From Chryseobacterium soldanellicola (GTDB lineage Bacteria; Bacteroidota; Bacteroidia; Flavobacteriales; Weeksellaceae): 64,000 bases of DNA. The stretch spans positions 930,001-994,000 of the forward strand of contig NZ_FNKL01000004.1 in assembly GCF_900100115.1 (NCBI RefSeq), read 5' to 3'. The position numbers were made by a program, and so were the translations under genes. Of this stretch, positions 17,527 through 26,006 are shown piece after piece (within the stretch, counting starts at the first letter, position 1; every line of letters begins with the position of its first letter). The notes below the pieces were generated by a model. The model ran no database searches. It was not told where the DNA came from and saw nothing but the letters and a program-made list of their open reading frames with translations.

Positions 17527-18849
17527 ATGAAAAAAACTCTACTGACTTTTTTATTACTTTCCTCTTTTTTTAAATCCCAGACAACGATCAATGTCTTTTC
17601 GCAGGCTGTTTTTTATGATGGCTATGCTGCAACGGTTTCAAACCCTGTTCCGGCAAATGCAATCAGGCTGGCCAATTACAGATACGCAAAAAAGCTGACT
17701 GATGCTGAGCTGAACAGCTTTCAGAATAAAATCAATTTAAATGTCACCATCGGTGCCTTATGCGACAATTACGACAGGCTCGGAGGTGTACATATTGCGC
17801 TGGTTCCCAAAGGACAGGCCACTTATACCCTGACGGATACAACGGTGCAGAGGTTCGAAGTCGGCAGATACATCACTCCTTTTATGAATAAAAATGCCTC
17901 GCTGACTACCGTGCCTTATACTTATGACGTGAGCAATCTTTATTCTGTTTTCAGTAATTTATCATTAAGAAACACGTATGATATCTGGGTTGAGCTTGAT
18001 GTTTTCGGGGTTCCCTATGCTGCCAATACCCAAATTGCAGGATGCGCAGGAAGAAACGATGTTTTTACCGGAACTCTTGATTTTGTAACCTCTACAGACC
18101 CCACCATTACTGCATCTTCCAACAATATTCTTCCTTTATCGGATTCAAGGGCCTTAAATAATTACAATAATACGGATGTGGCGGGGCAGACCGTTCGCCT
18201 TATTAATTTCAACCTTGCACAAAGCACCACGAATGCTAACTTTTATGTGATCGCAACTCCTCACGGCGCCAATTCCGGCGGTGAAGAATATGTAAGAAGA
18301 CAGAACATCATTTCAATGGATAATTCGCAGATTTTCACGTTTACACCCGGAGGAAAATCTTGCGAGCCTTACAGAATATACAATACACAGAGCAACGGGA
18401 TCTATGGGAATTCCCCTCAAAGCGGCGCGTGGTGGACTTCCTGGAACAACTGGTGCCCCGGAGATGCCGTCCCGATCAGGAATTTTTCTTTTACAACATT
18501 GTCAGCAGGAAGCCATACTTTAAAATATGAAGTCCCGACAGCAGTTTTCAACGGCCAGCAGGGCGATATTTTCCTTTCTATATATATGCAGAGCACCAAT
18601 CAGAATTTATCTGTAAAGGATATTTCTACGGTTGATGTTTCGGTTTATCCTAATCCTACGACAGATTTTGTGAATATCAGATCTGAAAAGAAAGTGAAAA
18701 ATATTACCGTATTTTCAACAGATGGCAGAATAATTTCAACTACGGGCCAGTCCAGAATAGATTTCACAGCCTACCCTTCAGGAACCTATTTATTAGATAT
18801 TCAGCTTGACGGCGGAATCCGTTTTAATCATAAGGTCATTAAAAAATAA
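17527..18849 (+). CDS. Secreted PNGase F-like peptide-N-glycosidase with T9SS sorting domain
   Basis: A signal peptide (residues 1-18) is followed by two jelly-roll-like domains that align by eye with Elizabethkingia PNGase F, which cleaves N-glycans from asparagine. Shared landmarks are CDNYDRLGGVHIAL (PNGase F CDEWDRYANVYV), FEVGRYITPF (YEIGRFITPY), GTLDFV before the second domain, and WCPGDAVPIR (WCPGMAVPTR). The three acidic catalytic residues have counterparts: D83 for D60, E156 for E118, E254 for E206. Residues from about 365 form a type A T9SS C-terminal sorting domain (VSVYPNPTTDFVNI, ending FNHKVIKK). Identity to PNGase F is low, so specificity (type I or type II-like) is open. A terminator follows. 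Confidence 0.8.
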   Translation: MKKTLLTFLLLSSFFKSQTTINVFSQAVFYDGYAATVSNPVPANAIRLANYRYAKKLTDAELNSFQNKINLNVTIGALCDNYDRLGGVHIALVPKGQATYTLTDTTVQRFEVGRYITPFMNKNASLTTVPYTYDVSNLYSVFSNLSLRNTYDIWVELDVFGVPYAANTQIAGCAGRNDVFTGTLDFVTSTDPTITASSNNILPLSDSRALNNYNNTDVAGQTVRLINFNLAQSTTNANFYVIATPHGANSGGEEYVRRQNIISMDNSQIFTFTPGGKSCEPYRIYNTQSNGIYGNSPQSGAWWTSWNNWCPGDAVPIRNFSFTTLSAGSHTLKYEVPTAVFNGQQGDIFLSIYMQSTNQNLSVKDISTVDVSVYPNPTTDFVNIRSEKKVKNITVFSTDGRIISTTGQSRIDFTAYPSGTYLLDIQLDGGIRFNHKVIKK

Positions 18850-18871
18850 GCAAATCTTTAAACTTAAATAT

Positions 18872-18900
18872 ATCCACAGCTTACCGTTGTGGATTTTTTA
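18872..18900 (+). terminator. Terminator after the PNGase F-like gene
   Basis: ATCCACA pairs with TGTGGAT around GCTTACCGT, followed by a run of T. Confidence 0.85.
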
Positions 18901-19357
18901 TGCTTAATTCTGTATTTAATTAAATGATTAATAATTCCATGTTCTGTAAATGATTATGTTTAATTTATAAGATTTCACAGAAATTATTAACCCGACATCC
19001 CTCCTTCTTTAAGGGTCTACCCCCCCTTCACTAAGGGGGGTATAGACCCTTCTGAACCCCCTCCGGACACTTGTACAAGTCCCTTCAACCCCTTGTATAA
19101 GTGGTAATAACCGGTTAGACAAGCCTCCAAATACGGTTCTGCAACGGTCCGCGGCCCCTTGACCAAGAGGATAACGGGGCTTCAGAACTACCCGAAGCCC
19201 CTTGATAAAGGGTCTCTGATGGCTTATATAACCGGCTTGAGATGGTAAGACAAGCGGGTAAAGCGGTGAATGAGAATGAAGATATTAAAAAATAAAAAAC
19301 CAATCCCTAAAATGAGGATTGGTTGTTATTGAATGTGAGTGCAATAAAAATTAGCTA
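18901..19357. repeat. GC-rich island of related short palindromes
   Basis: Bases 18990-19260 are unlike the AT-rich surroundings and contain at least five palindromes of the form CCCCTTnnnnAAGGGG: CCCCCCTTCACTAAGGGGGG (19021-19040), ACTTGTACAAGT (19069-19080), CCCCTTGTATAAGTGG (19089-19104), CCCCTTGACCAAGAGG (19155-19170) and CCCCTTGATAAAGGG (19198-19212). The first is nested in a longer hairpin AAGGGTCTA...TAGACCCTT (19011-19051). A further perfect pair GGGGCTTC/GAAGCCCC spans 19176-19201, and ATAACCGG...AGACAAGC occurs twice (19107 and 19228 areas). No credible protein is encoded. Confidence 0.65.
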
Positions 19358-19777
19358 TTATTCAGCTTCATTATATTTCCAGATTCCTGAAATGGTCAGT
19401 AAGTTGAGGCCCGGCTGTTTTTCTCCGTAGCTGAAAACGCAGATGTATTTTGAGTGGCAAGACGGGCAATCGGTCCCGAAATACAGGGTTGGTAAATTAT
19501 TTACCGTTAATTCTCCAAAATGCTGCGCGTTTTTCTGCGTTTCGGTTACCATTTTATTTTGCAATAATTCGCTTTTAGATGCTATTTTATCTTCATTATA
19601 TATTTGAAAAACAGGAAATCCTGATTCATAAGGGATAATCTCTACGGTATTTTCATGACCGCAATGGAGGCAGGTGAATTTTGTAACGGCAGACGGAACA
19701 ATTTCATCATTGCTGAAAATACTCTTCACAACAGCAGCCTTTTCTCCGATCTTTATTTTTTTTGATATTGAATACAT
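19358..19777 (-). CDS. Zinc-ribbon hypothetical protein, possible partner of the TNT-like toxin
   Basis: A 139-residue cytosolic protein with two CxxC pairs, C36/C39 (CLHCGHENTVEI) and C104/C107 (DCPSCHSKYICVF), which suggests a bound zinc ion; the second half is beta-rich. It begins 10 bases after the TNT-like lipoprotein gene on the same strand, so the two are very probably co-transcribed. A small cytosolic protein immediately downstream of a toxin-fold gene is the usual place for an immunity protein, but no known immunity family is recognised; a role as an unrelated CpXC-like protein is equally possible. Confidence 0.7.
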   Translation of the reverse strand: MYSISKKIKIGEKAAVVKSIFSNDEIVPSAVTKFTCLHCGHENTVEIIPYESGFPVFQIYNEDKIASKSELLQNKMVTETQKNAQHFGELTVNNLPTLYFGTDCPSCHSKYICVFSYGEKQPGLNLLTISGIWKYNEAE

Positions 19778-19787
19778 CCGAAATATT

Positions 19788-20507
19788 TTATTGAATAACT
19801 GTTCCTGCCAGGTTGTTGTAATGGCCGCTCGGGCTTTTTTTGATCGTAACTTTTATATATCCTTCCTGCGCAAGCTTATTCCATGTTTTCTGGTATCCGG
19901 TGTTGGGATCGATCGGGATTTTCCACATTGTCTGCTTCCCTTTTCCAACCTGATTAAACCAGGGGATAACATCTGCTGTTTGCCCTTTGAAAGGTAAGGA
20001 ATTATTCAATACTTCTATTTCGTAATAAAAATCATATGCACTTTCAGGCTGATTTAAAGCCCTCTGTGAAAAAGTATAGACATATCCATTGATGATCGGG
20101 CTCGTAAAGCTGCCGCCCAAAGTAGGAATTCCGGTCCCGTTGTAGCTGCCGACCGCTCCGCTGTATCTGTCAAATTTTTGCCCGGCCACAAGCGGAACAT
20201 CATCAATAATATTGAAGCCTCCGTTGGCGGGAGGCCATCCACCATTCAGATTATTAGCTTTAAATAATGCTTCAAGATCACTCCATTTTCCTTGTTTATA
20301 GAGATCAAATGCCTGATCTCTGATGGGCTGGCTCACGGTTCCTGAAGGATCATAAGTTAAGGCGAATTCATCTGCATTTTTATAAAATACGTGCGTAACT
20401 TCGCTTGCTGAATCATTAAAAAACTCATCTCTATCTGAGCTGCAGGAGACTGAAAATAAAGCAATTGATAAAAATAAAATGTGCTTCAGTAAATTTTTCA
20501 TATACAT
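19788..20507 (-). CDS. Lipoprotein with TNT-like (NAD+ glycohydrolase toxin) domain
   Basis: A type II signal peptide with lipobox SVSC (Cys22) is followed by SSDRDE, an acidic stretch like the Bacteroidota surface-export signal. Residues about 88-225 match the tuberculosis necrotizing toxin (TNT) pattern: G-x-W-P-P-x-x-G (NGGWPPANGG), FDRYSGAVG (112-120), GGSFTSPIINGY, SQRALN (RALP-like, 149-151), YEIEV, PWFNQVGKGKQ with Q192 matching the functionally important Gln of TNT, and a final KLAQEGYIKV. TNT enzymes hydrolyse NAD+. A second in-frame ATG at 20501 is an equally good start. The zinc-ribbon gene follows after 10 bases. Confidence 0.75.
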   Translation of the reverse strand: MYMKNLLKHILFLSIALFSVSCSSDRDEFFNDSASEVTHVFYKNADEFALTYDPSGTVSQPIRDQAFDLYKQGKWSDLEALFKANNLNGGWPPANGGFNIIDDVPLVAGQKFDRYSGAVGSYNGTGIPTLGGSFTSPIINGYVYTFSQRALNQPESAYDFYYEIEVLNNSLPFKGQTADVIPWFNQVGKGKQTMWKIPIDPNTGYQKTWNKLAQEGYIKVTIKKSPSGHYNNLAGTVIQ

Positions 20508-20555
20508 ATTTTCGGGTTTTATGGTTAAAAGTTGTAATTGATTTGTTAAAATAAA

Positions 20556-20586
20556 ACAGCCTTCAAATCACCGATTTCAAGGCTGT
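20556..20586 (-). terminator. Terminator of the flavoprotein gene
   Basis: On the minus strand ACAGCCTT pairs with AAGGCTGT and is followed by TTTATTTT. It separates the flavoprotein gene from the TNT-like gene. Confidence 0.8.
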
Positions 20587-20615
20587 CTAACTAAAGGACC
20601 TTAACTATTTAACAT

Positions 20616-21731
20616 TTAAAAACTAGAGTTGATTCGTTTTTTCCAAAAAGTGGATTTATTCCAACGCTGTTCTTTCTGATAGAAAAAAAACTTGGTCTGT
20701 AAATATTGATTGTAAATCTCATTAATACTGTTCTGATAGTATAAAAATGTACCTTCATGGCCGGAATCAGCATCGATTATAGCCTTTGCAGCGTGGCATG
20801 ACGAGCTTATTGCAAATCCTATCCCCATTGACGAAATAGGATCAAAAGAAGCAACTGCATCTCCCACAGCCAGAAAATTGTGCTTTGACCTGATATCTGT
20901 GATCTGCGAAAATGCGTTTTTAACCCAGGTATTGCTCTGCAGCCTTGCTTCAGAAATTTTATGCTTAATATGTTTTGTTTTTGCGAGCAAAGCATTCCAG
21001 TTTTCTATCTTTTCAAGATGTTTTTCCTTAATTATCGTAACATCGGAGAAAAAAGTAAGCGTCATCGGTTGATTGGGCAGTGAAGCGCAATACCACCATC
21101 CGTCTTCAATAGATTCTACAACGATATCCTGTTCCTGCACATCAGATTCTTTAAAATATAAAAACCTTCCGATCGCAGCGAGGTCGTCATACCGCTTGGA
21201 TTCTACTCCAATTTCTCTACAAATGCTGCTCTGTCTTCCGGTGGCATCAATCAGATATTTAGCTTGAATGCTGAAACTGCCTTTTGTCTTATTTTCAACA
21301 TTAATTTCCCATTCATGGCTGTCATTTTGAGTGATTTTCAGGCATTTGGTATCCGTGAAAATTAATCCGCCTTTTTCCAAAACTTTTTCCTGCAGCATCA
21401 GATCAAACTGTTCTCTGTTTAACTGAAAACTTTCCGTTTCTGCTGTAAAAACAGAATCACGAACTGCAATTCTCGGGCTTCCCCACGCCGCTGTACTGCT
21501 GTAACCGTGTATAAAACCGGAGTTTTCGATCGTATGTTTATCAACTCCTATATATTCCAGCAAATCAAATAAATTTGCATTTACCTGTTCACAGATTTTT
21601 ATAGATTCCTGATTCGTTTCTTCAATAATTGTAACTCTTAAATCTGAGTATTTAAGTAAATTTAATGCCGTGGAAGCTCCTGCAGGGCCGCCACCAACAA
21701 TAAGGACATCTGTTTCTAACAAATTCTTCAT
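20616..21731 (-). CDS. FAD-dependent oxidoreductase (tryptophan halogenase/LodB-like)
   Basis: A 371-residue flavoprotein with an N-terminal dinucleotide fold (VLIVGGGPAGAS, residues 9-20), a substrate-side segment including ICEQVNANLFDLLEYIGV, the YLIDATGRQS motif, and the second FAD motif LAVGDAVASFDPISSMGIG. These features fit the geranylgeranyl reductase / halogenase / LodB-type group D monooxygenase superfamily. No halogenase-specific lysine context or lod/gox partner gene is seen nearby, so the reaction is unknown. A terminator at 20556-20586 isolates it from the following gene and a 670-base non-coding stretch lies upstream. Confidence 0.75.
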   Translation of the reverse strand: MKNLLETDVLIVGGGPAGASTALNLLKYSDLRVTIIEETNQESIKICEQVNANLFDLLEYIGVDKHTIENSGFIHGYSSTAAWGSPRIAVRDSVFTAETESFQLNREQFDLMLQEKVLEKGGLIFTDTKCLKITQNDSHEWEINVENKTKGSFSIQAKYLIDATGRQSSICREIGVESKRYDDLAAIGRFLYFKESDVQEQDIVVESIEDGWWYCASLPNQPMTLTFFSDVTIIKEKHLEKIENWNALLAKTKHIKHKISEARLQSNTWVKNAFSQITDIRSKHNFLAVGDAVASFDPISSMGIGFAISSSCHAAKAIIDADSGHEGTFLYYQNSINEIYNQYLQTKFFFYQKEQRWNKSTFWKKRINSSF

Positions 21732-22404
21732 CTTATTTTGTGTTTTTTGGCAGCAGAATCTAGAATAGCGGTCTGTTGCCTAATAATTTTTTATATCAAA
21801 CTTTTCTTAAATGTTTCATCGACAACCTCATTTTGTCTTTGATAACTTTGGTTTTTTTATTTTATGATTGTGCTGACTTCACTTTGAAATGCCTATTTAG
21901 GAGTGAAAAATGTTATTTCCTTTTCTGTTTCCAAGTAGAATCGGAACTAACAGCCGTATCCAATTATGGATGAACTTGATACTTTCATGGTTTAATTTTT
22001 TTTCCTACTCTGTTTTTGGCTTTTCGGTTACGCCTTGTTTAATGGTTATTGTTTTTAGCTTATCCGGCACCTGAATCTGCACAAAATCTTCTATCAATAT
22101 CACTTTGAAGTGACAAAAATAAAAGCAATTTTTATTCAAAAATTCTTTTGATAAATGGCACATAAAAGATAAAAATCTTTCGAGGATAAAATTAAAATAT
22201 TTTTTTCAATTAATAGTGAGTTTTATTAAAAATAATGTAAAAATTTTAGCAAAAGTATAAATTTAAGTAACTATAATATAGCCTATCATCTTACAGAAAT
22301 TCATAATACAATAAAAATGTGGTACTTATATTTAAAAGCATTCTCTTTTTTGGTCTTATTATTGTAATATTTGCTGCATAAACAACCAACTTAAATATTT
22401 TATT
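21732..22404. other. Long intergenic region
   Basis: About 670 AT-rich bases between two divergent genes. The short open frame at 21776-21973 has no coding character. At 22042-22065 ATGGTTATTGTTTTTAGC resembles the conserved element at 2400 and 5723, in weaker form. No tRNA or other RNA recognised. Confidence 0.4.
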
Positions 22405-22983
22405 ATGGAAACTAAAGCAACCGCTACAAAAAAAACAACTTCTACAACAGGAAAAACAACGGCAAAAACAGCCACTAAAATTCCGGCTAAAAAAGGTGCT
22501 GCAAAAGATTTAAATGATCTTTTTGAAGATGCACTTAAAGATATCTATTGGGCTGAAAAAGCCTTGACCAAAGCACTTCCTAAAATGCAGAAAAATGCAA
22601 CAGATGAAGGTTTAAAGAAAGCTATTGAAAGCCATCTTGTTGAAACAGAAGAACATGTAGCAAGATTAGAAGAATGCTTCTCCGCATTAGGAAAAAAAGC
22701 TCAGGCTAAAAAATGCGATGCCATGCAGGGACTTTTAGATGAAGGAAAAAGCATCATGGAAGAAACAGAACCAGGCGCTGTGAGAGATGCAGGAATTATT
22801 GCCGCAGCACAAAAGGTAGAACATTACGAAATCGCAACTTACGGAACACTTGCTGCTTTTGCAAAAGTTCTTAAACAGGATCAATGCATGAAGCTTCTTT
22901 TACAAACGCTTGAAGAAGAAAAAAACTGTGACCAGTTATTAACAAAAATTGCAGATACTACTTTAAACAGTAAATCAAAATAA
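22405..22983 (+). CDS. DUF892 (YciE/YciF-like ferritin-fold) protein with Lys/Thr-rich N-terminus
   Basis: Residues 1-33 are a low-complexity Lys/Thr/Ala tail (TATKKTTSTTGKTTAKTATK). The rest is a four-helix ferritin-like domain of the YciE/YciF family: LNDLFEDALKDIYWAEKAL, HLVETEEHVARLEECF, AAAQKVEHYEIATYGTL and TLEEEKNCDQLLTKIA, with the Glu/His residues expected for a di-iron site. Relatives are stress-induced. The basic tail could bind DNA as in histone-like or Dps N-termini; that is inference. A hairpin follows at 23014. Confidence 0.88.
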   Translation: METKATATKKTTSTTGKTTAKTATKIPAKKGAAKDLNDLFEDALKDIYWAEKALTKALPKMQKNATDEGLKKAIESHLVETEEHVARLEECFSALGKKAQAKKCDAMQGLLDEGKSIMEETEPGAVRDAGIIAAAQKVEHYEIATYGTLAAFAKVLKQDQCMKLLLQTLEEEKNCDQLLTKIADTTLNSKSK

Positions 22984-23013
22984 GTAAAATCCAGTGTTTA
23001 TTATTTGAAATGA

Positions 23014-23050
23014 GGCTCCTTTAAATTAAATTTAAAGGGGCCATTTTATT
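23014..23050 (+). terminator. Terminator of the DUF892 gene
   Basis: GGCtCCTTTAAATT pairs with AATTTAAAGGgGCC, then ATTTTATT. Confidence 0.75.
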
Positions 23051-23214
23051 AAAAATTGAATTAAACAGCAATTAATAAATGAATAAGTCAATTCTCATTT
23101 CATATAGCTGTCATTAGTATTTTCTATTTTCATACGGTGTTATTAAGCTTATAATTTCATAACTTGTATCGTTAAAAAGTAAGAAATTACAGAAAAAAAT
23201 TGCAGCAGCATCTT

Positions 23215-24357
23215 ATGACGAACAAAGATTTTAATTTCAAAAAAGGTTTTACTTTCAGTAAGCATATTCCGGAAGAAATTTCGCATTTTGACCGGGTTTT
23301 CGATGTCTTTAAAGATTTGCTTACCCACACTTCCGGCGATATTGAAGAAGCTTTTGATTGGCTCGATATGCTTGATAAGGAATATGACATTTTTAATGAT
23401 GAATATTCTCTTGAAGATTTTGAGGAAGATTTAAGAAAGCGCGGATATATCAAACGTGAAGATGATTCTGAGGACGGAAATTCCGGAAAAGGAAAAGGCA
23501 GAAATATATTAACAGCCAAGCTTGAGGCCGCTTTACGCGAATATGCTTTAGATCAGATTTTCGGGAAACTGAAAAAAAGCGGCATAGGAAATCATAGAAC
23601 AACAAAAACAGGAGTTGGTGATGAGCGTGACGGCGAAAACCGTTCTTTTCAGTATGGGGACGATTTATCGACTGTAAATATGACCGAAAGCTTAAAAAAT
23701 GCGCAGATCAACAACGGAATTTCAGATTTAAGGTTAACAGAAGACGACCTTATTGTAGAAGAAACCAAGCATAAAGCGCAAATGAGCACGGTTTTAATGA
23801 TCGATATCAGCCATTCGATGATTTTGTATGGCGAAGACCGCATCACACCCGCCAAAAAAGTAGCAATGGCACTGGTGGAATTAATCAACAGAAAATACCC
23901 GAAAGATTCCATAGATATCATTGTTTTTGGAAATGAAGCATGGCCAATTAAGGTTAAGGACCTTCCCTATCTTCAGGTCGGGCCTTACCATACCAATACT
24001 GTTGCAGGCCTGGAGCTGGCCATGGATATTCTTCGCAGAAAAAGAAATACCAACAAGCAGATCTTTATGATCACTGATGGAAAACCAAGCTGTATCCAGC
24101 TTCCGACGGGTGAATTTTACATGAACAGCAATGGTTTGGACGAAATGATTGTCTCTCAATGTCTTAACAGAGCCGCACAGGCCAGAAAACTGAAAATTCC
24201 CATCACTACTTTTATGATTGCCCAAGATCCTTATTTGCGGCAGTTTGTAGAAGCATTTACCGCCCAAAATAAAGGAAAAGCATTTTTAACAGGGCTTTCA
24301 GGATTAGGGCAAATGATTTTTGAAGATTACGAAAAAAACAGGATTAAGAGAATATGA
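23215..24357 (+). CDS. VWA domain protein (CoxE/ChlD-like)
   Basis: A 380-residue soluble protein. A TTG at 23200 would add five residues, but the ATG at 23215 (MTNKDFNF) is a normal start. The N-terminal half is charged (LEDFEEDLRKRGYIKRED, then a Gly/Lys linker). A von Willebrand A domain occupies residues about 185-365 with the MIDAS motif DISHSM (D197), the Thr in HTNTVAG and the Asp in ITDGKPS (D288), so it should bind Mg2+. It is followed 65 bases later by a MoxR/ChlI-like AAA+ ATPase, the classical partner. The target complex is unknown; such pairs act as metal-insertion or protein-remodelling chaperones. Confidence 0.88.
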   Translation: MTNKDFNFKKGFTFSKHIPEEISHFDRVFDVFKDLLTHTSGDIEEAFDWLDMLDKEYDIFNDEYSLEDFEEDLRKRGYIKREDDSEDGNSGKGKGRNILTAKLEAALREYALDQIFGKLKKSGIGNHRTTKTGVGDERDGENRSFQYGDDLSTVNMTESLKNAQINNGISDLRLTEDDLIVEETKHKAQMSTVLMIDISHSMILYGEDRITPAKKVAMALVELINRKYPKDSIDIIVFGNEAWPIKVKDLPYLQVGPYHTNTVAGLELAMDILRRKRNTNKQIFMITDGKPSCIQLPTGEFYMNSNGLDEMIVSQCLNRAAQARKLKIPITTFMIAQDPYLRQFVEAFTAQNKGKAFLTGLSGLGQMIFEDYEKNRIKRI

Positions 24358-24422
24358 TTAAATTTAAAATTTTAGATTTATAGTAATAAATTCTCACTAA
24401 ATAATTAGTACTTACAATAAAA

Positions 24423-25877
24423 ATGAAAAAGGATATCACATTTAAAGAATTAAAAAATTCCGGATATATTGACAAAACGATTAATGAAGAAATTCAGGCT
24501 AATTTAATTACAAAAATTAAAGCTAAAGAACCCGTTTTTGAAGGACTTTGGGGCTATGAAGATACGGTAGTTCCTCAGCTTAAAAAAGCGATTCTTGCCG
24601 GTCACCACATCAATCTTTTGGGGTTGCGGGGGCAGGCAAAAACCAGGATTGCGAGAAGCATGGTCAATCTTCTTGATGAATATATGCCGATTGTAAAAGG
24701 CTCAGAGATTAATGACAGTCCGTTTCACCCGATTTCAAAATTTGCAAGAGATCTTATTGCTGAGCTTGGTGATGACACTCCCATCTCGTGGGTTCACCGT
24801 TCCAACCGTTTCTTTGAAAAACTGGCGACTCCTGATGTGAATGTTGCTGATTTAATTGGCGATATCGATCCCATAAAAGCGGCGACTTTAAAATTACCTT
24901 ATTCCGATGAGCGCGTTTTACATTACGGAATGATTCCGCGAGCCAACCGATGTATATTTGTATTGAATGAATTACCCGATTTGCAGGCGCGAATTCAGGT
25001 TTCTTTATTTAATATTTTGCAGGAAGGTGATGTTCAGATTCGTGGTTTTCAGTTGAGAATGCCTCTTGATATTCAGTTTGTATTTACGGCAAATCCCGAA
25101 GATTATACCAACCGCGGAAGCATTGTAACCCCTTTGAAAGACAGGATCGGTTCTCAGATTTTTACACATTATCCAACCACAATTGCTCTCGCAAGGCAGA
25201 TTACAGAGCAGGAAGCAAGGATTTCGGATGAAGATAAATCACAGATTCAAATTCCTGATTTAGCAAAAGATCTTTTGGAAGAAGTAGCTTTTGCAGCACG
25301 CGACAGCGAATATGTTGATGCAAAAAGTGGTGTAAGCGCACGTCTTACCATCAGTGCAATGGAAAATTTAATGGCAGCAGCAAAATTACGTTTAATAGAA
25401 TCCGGAGTTGAAAAAACGACGGTCCGTTTACTTGATTTCATGTCGATTATTCCGTCTATCACAGGAAAAATAGAGCTTGTTTATGAAGGCGAACAGGAAG
25501 GTGCAGATTATGTTGCAAAAATATTAATTGATAAAGCGGTAATGATGCAGTTTGAAAGCTTATTTCCGCGAATCTCAAAATTGGAAAAAGAAAGTATAAA
25601 AACGCCTTATACAGATTTAATTAAATGGTTCAATAAAAATCAGCTCGAACTTAATTATACCGATACGGATGAAGAATTTTACAGTAAGCTCAACAAGATT
25701 ACGCCTTTGGTAACGGTCGTTGAAGAAAATACGTCAGGATTAAGCCCTGAAGATCAGAATTTCTGTAAAGAATTGGTTTTATGGGCATTAACAATCAGTA
25801 AAAAATTAGATAAATCTGAAAACCAAACTGCTTTCACTTTTGATTCCGCAGATATCGGTCAGTTTTTACGCAATTAA
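24423..25877 (+). CDS. MoxR/ChlI-like AAA+ ATPase
   Basis: A 484-residue AAA+ protein with Walker A GLRGQAKT (residues 67-74), Walker B-like CIFVLNELPDL (177-187; Asn-Glu in place of the usual Asp-Glu), sensor FTANPEDYTNRGSIV and the arginine-finger region TPLKDRIGSQI. The layout is that of magnesium chelatase ChlI/MoxR ATPases. It is paired with the preceding VWA protein, and both probably form one operon with no third gene before the terminator. The substrate of this ATPase/VWA machine cannot be named. Confidence 0.87.
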   Translation: MKKDITFKELKNSGYIDKTINEEIQANLITKIKAKEPVFEGLWGYEDTVVPQLKKAILAGHHINLLGLRGQAKTRIARSMVNLLDEYMPIVKGSEINDSPFHPISKFARDLIAELGDDTPISWVHRSNRFFEKLATPDVNVADLIGDIDPIKAATLKLPYSDERVLHYGMIPRANRCIFVLNELPDLQARIQVSLFNILQEGDVQIRGFQLRMPLDIQFVFTANPEDYTNRGSIVTPLKDRIGSQIFTHYPTTIALARQITEQEARISDEDKSQIQIPDLAKDLLEEVAFAARDSEYVDAKSGVSARLTISAMENLMAAAKLRLIESGVEKTTVRLLDFMSIIPSITGKIELVYEGEQEGADYVAKILIDKAVMMQFESLFPRISKLEKESIKTPYTDLIKWFNKNQLELNYTDTDEEFYSKLNKITPLVTVVEENTSGLSPEDQNFCKELVLWALTISKKLDKSENQTAFTFDSADIGQFLRN

Positions 25878-25897
25878 AAATTTTCACTCTCAATACA

Positions 25898-25928
25898 AAT
25901 CCTCTGAATTATCGGGGGATTTTTTATT
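25898..25928 (+). terminator. Terminator after the AAA+ gene
   Basis: AATCC...GGATT stem with TTTTTTATTTT after it, 20 bases past the stop. Confidence 0.65.
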
Positions 25929-26006
25929 TTAGAAATAGCCAATTCTTAAATAATTTATAAATATTATATTGTAATTTTCGCAAAACAAAAAACAGCATTA
26001 ATTTTA

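Noticed and set aside
18990..19260. CRISPR array
   Set aside because: Repeats are short palindromes with irregular spacing and no constant repeat/spacer lengths; no cas genes in the window.
19115..19303. 62-codon minus-strand frame over the GC-rich palindrome island
   Set aside because: Composition follows the palindromes; no fold or motif seen.
21776..21973. 65-codon plus-strand frame in the region upstream of the DUF892 gene
   Set aside because: Phe/Leu/Cys-rich translation from AT-rich non-coding sequence; no start context or homology pattern.
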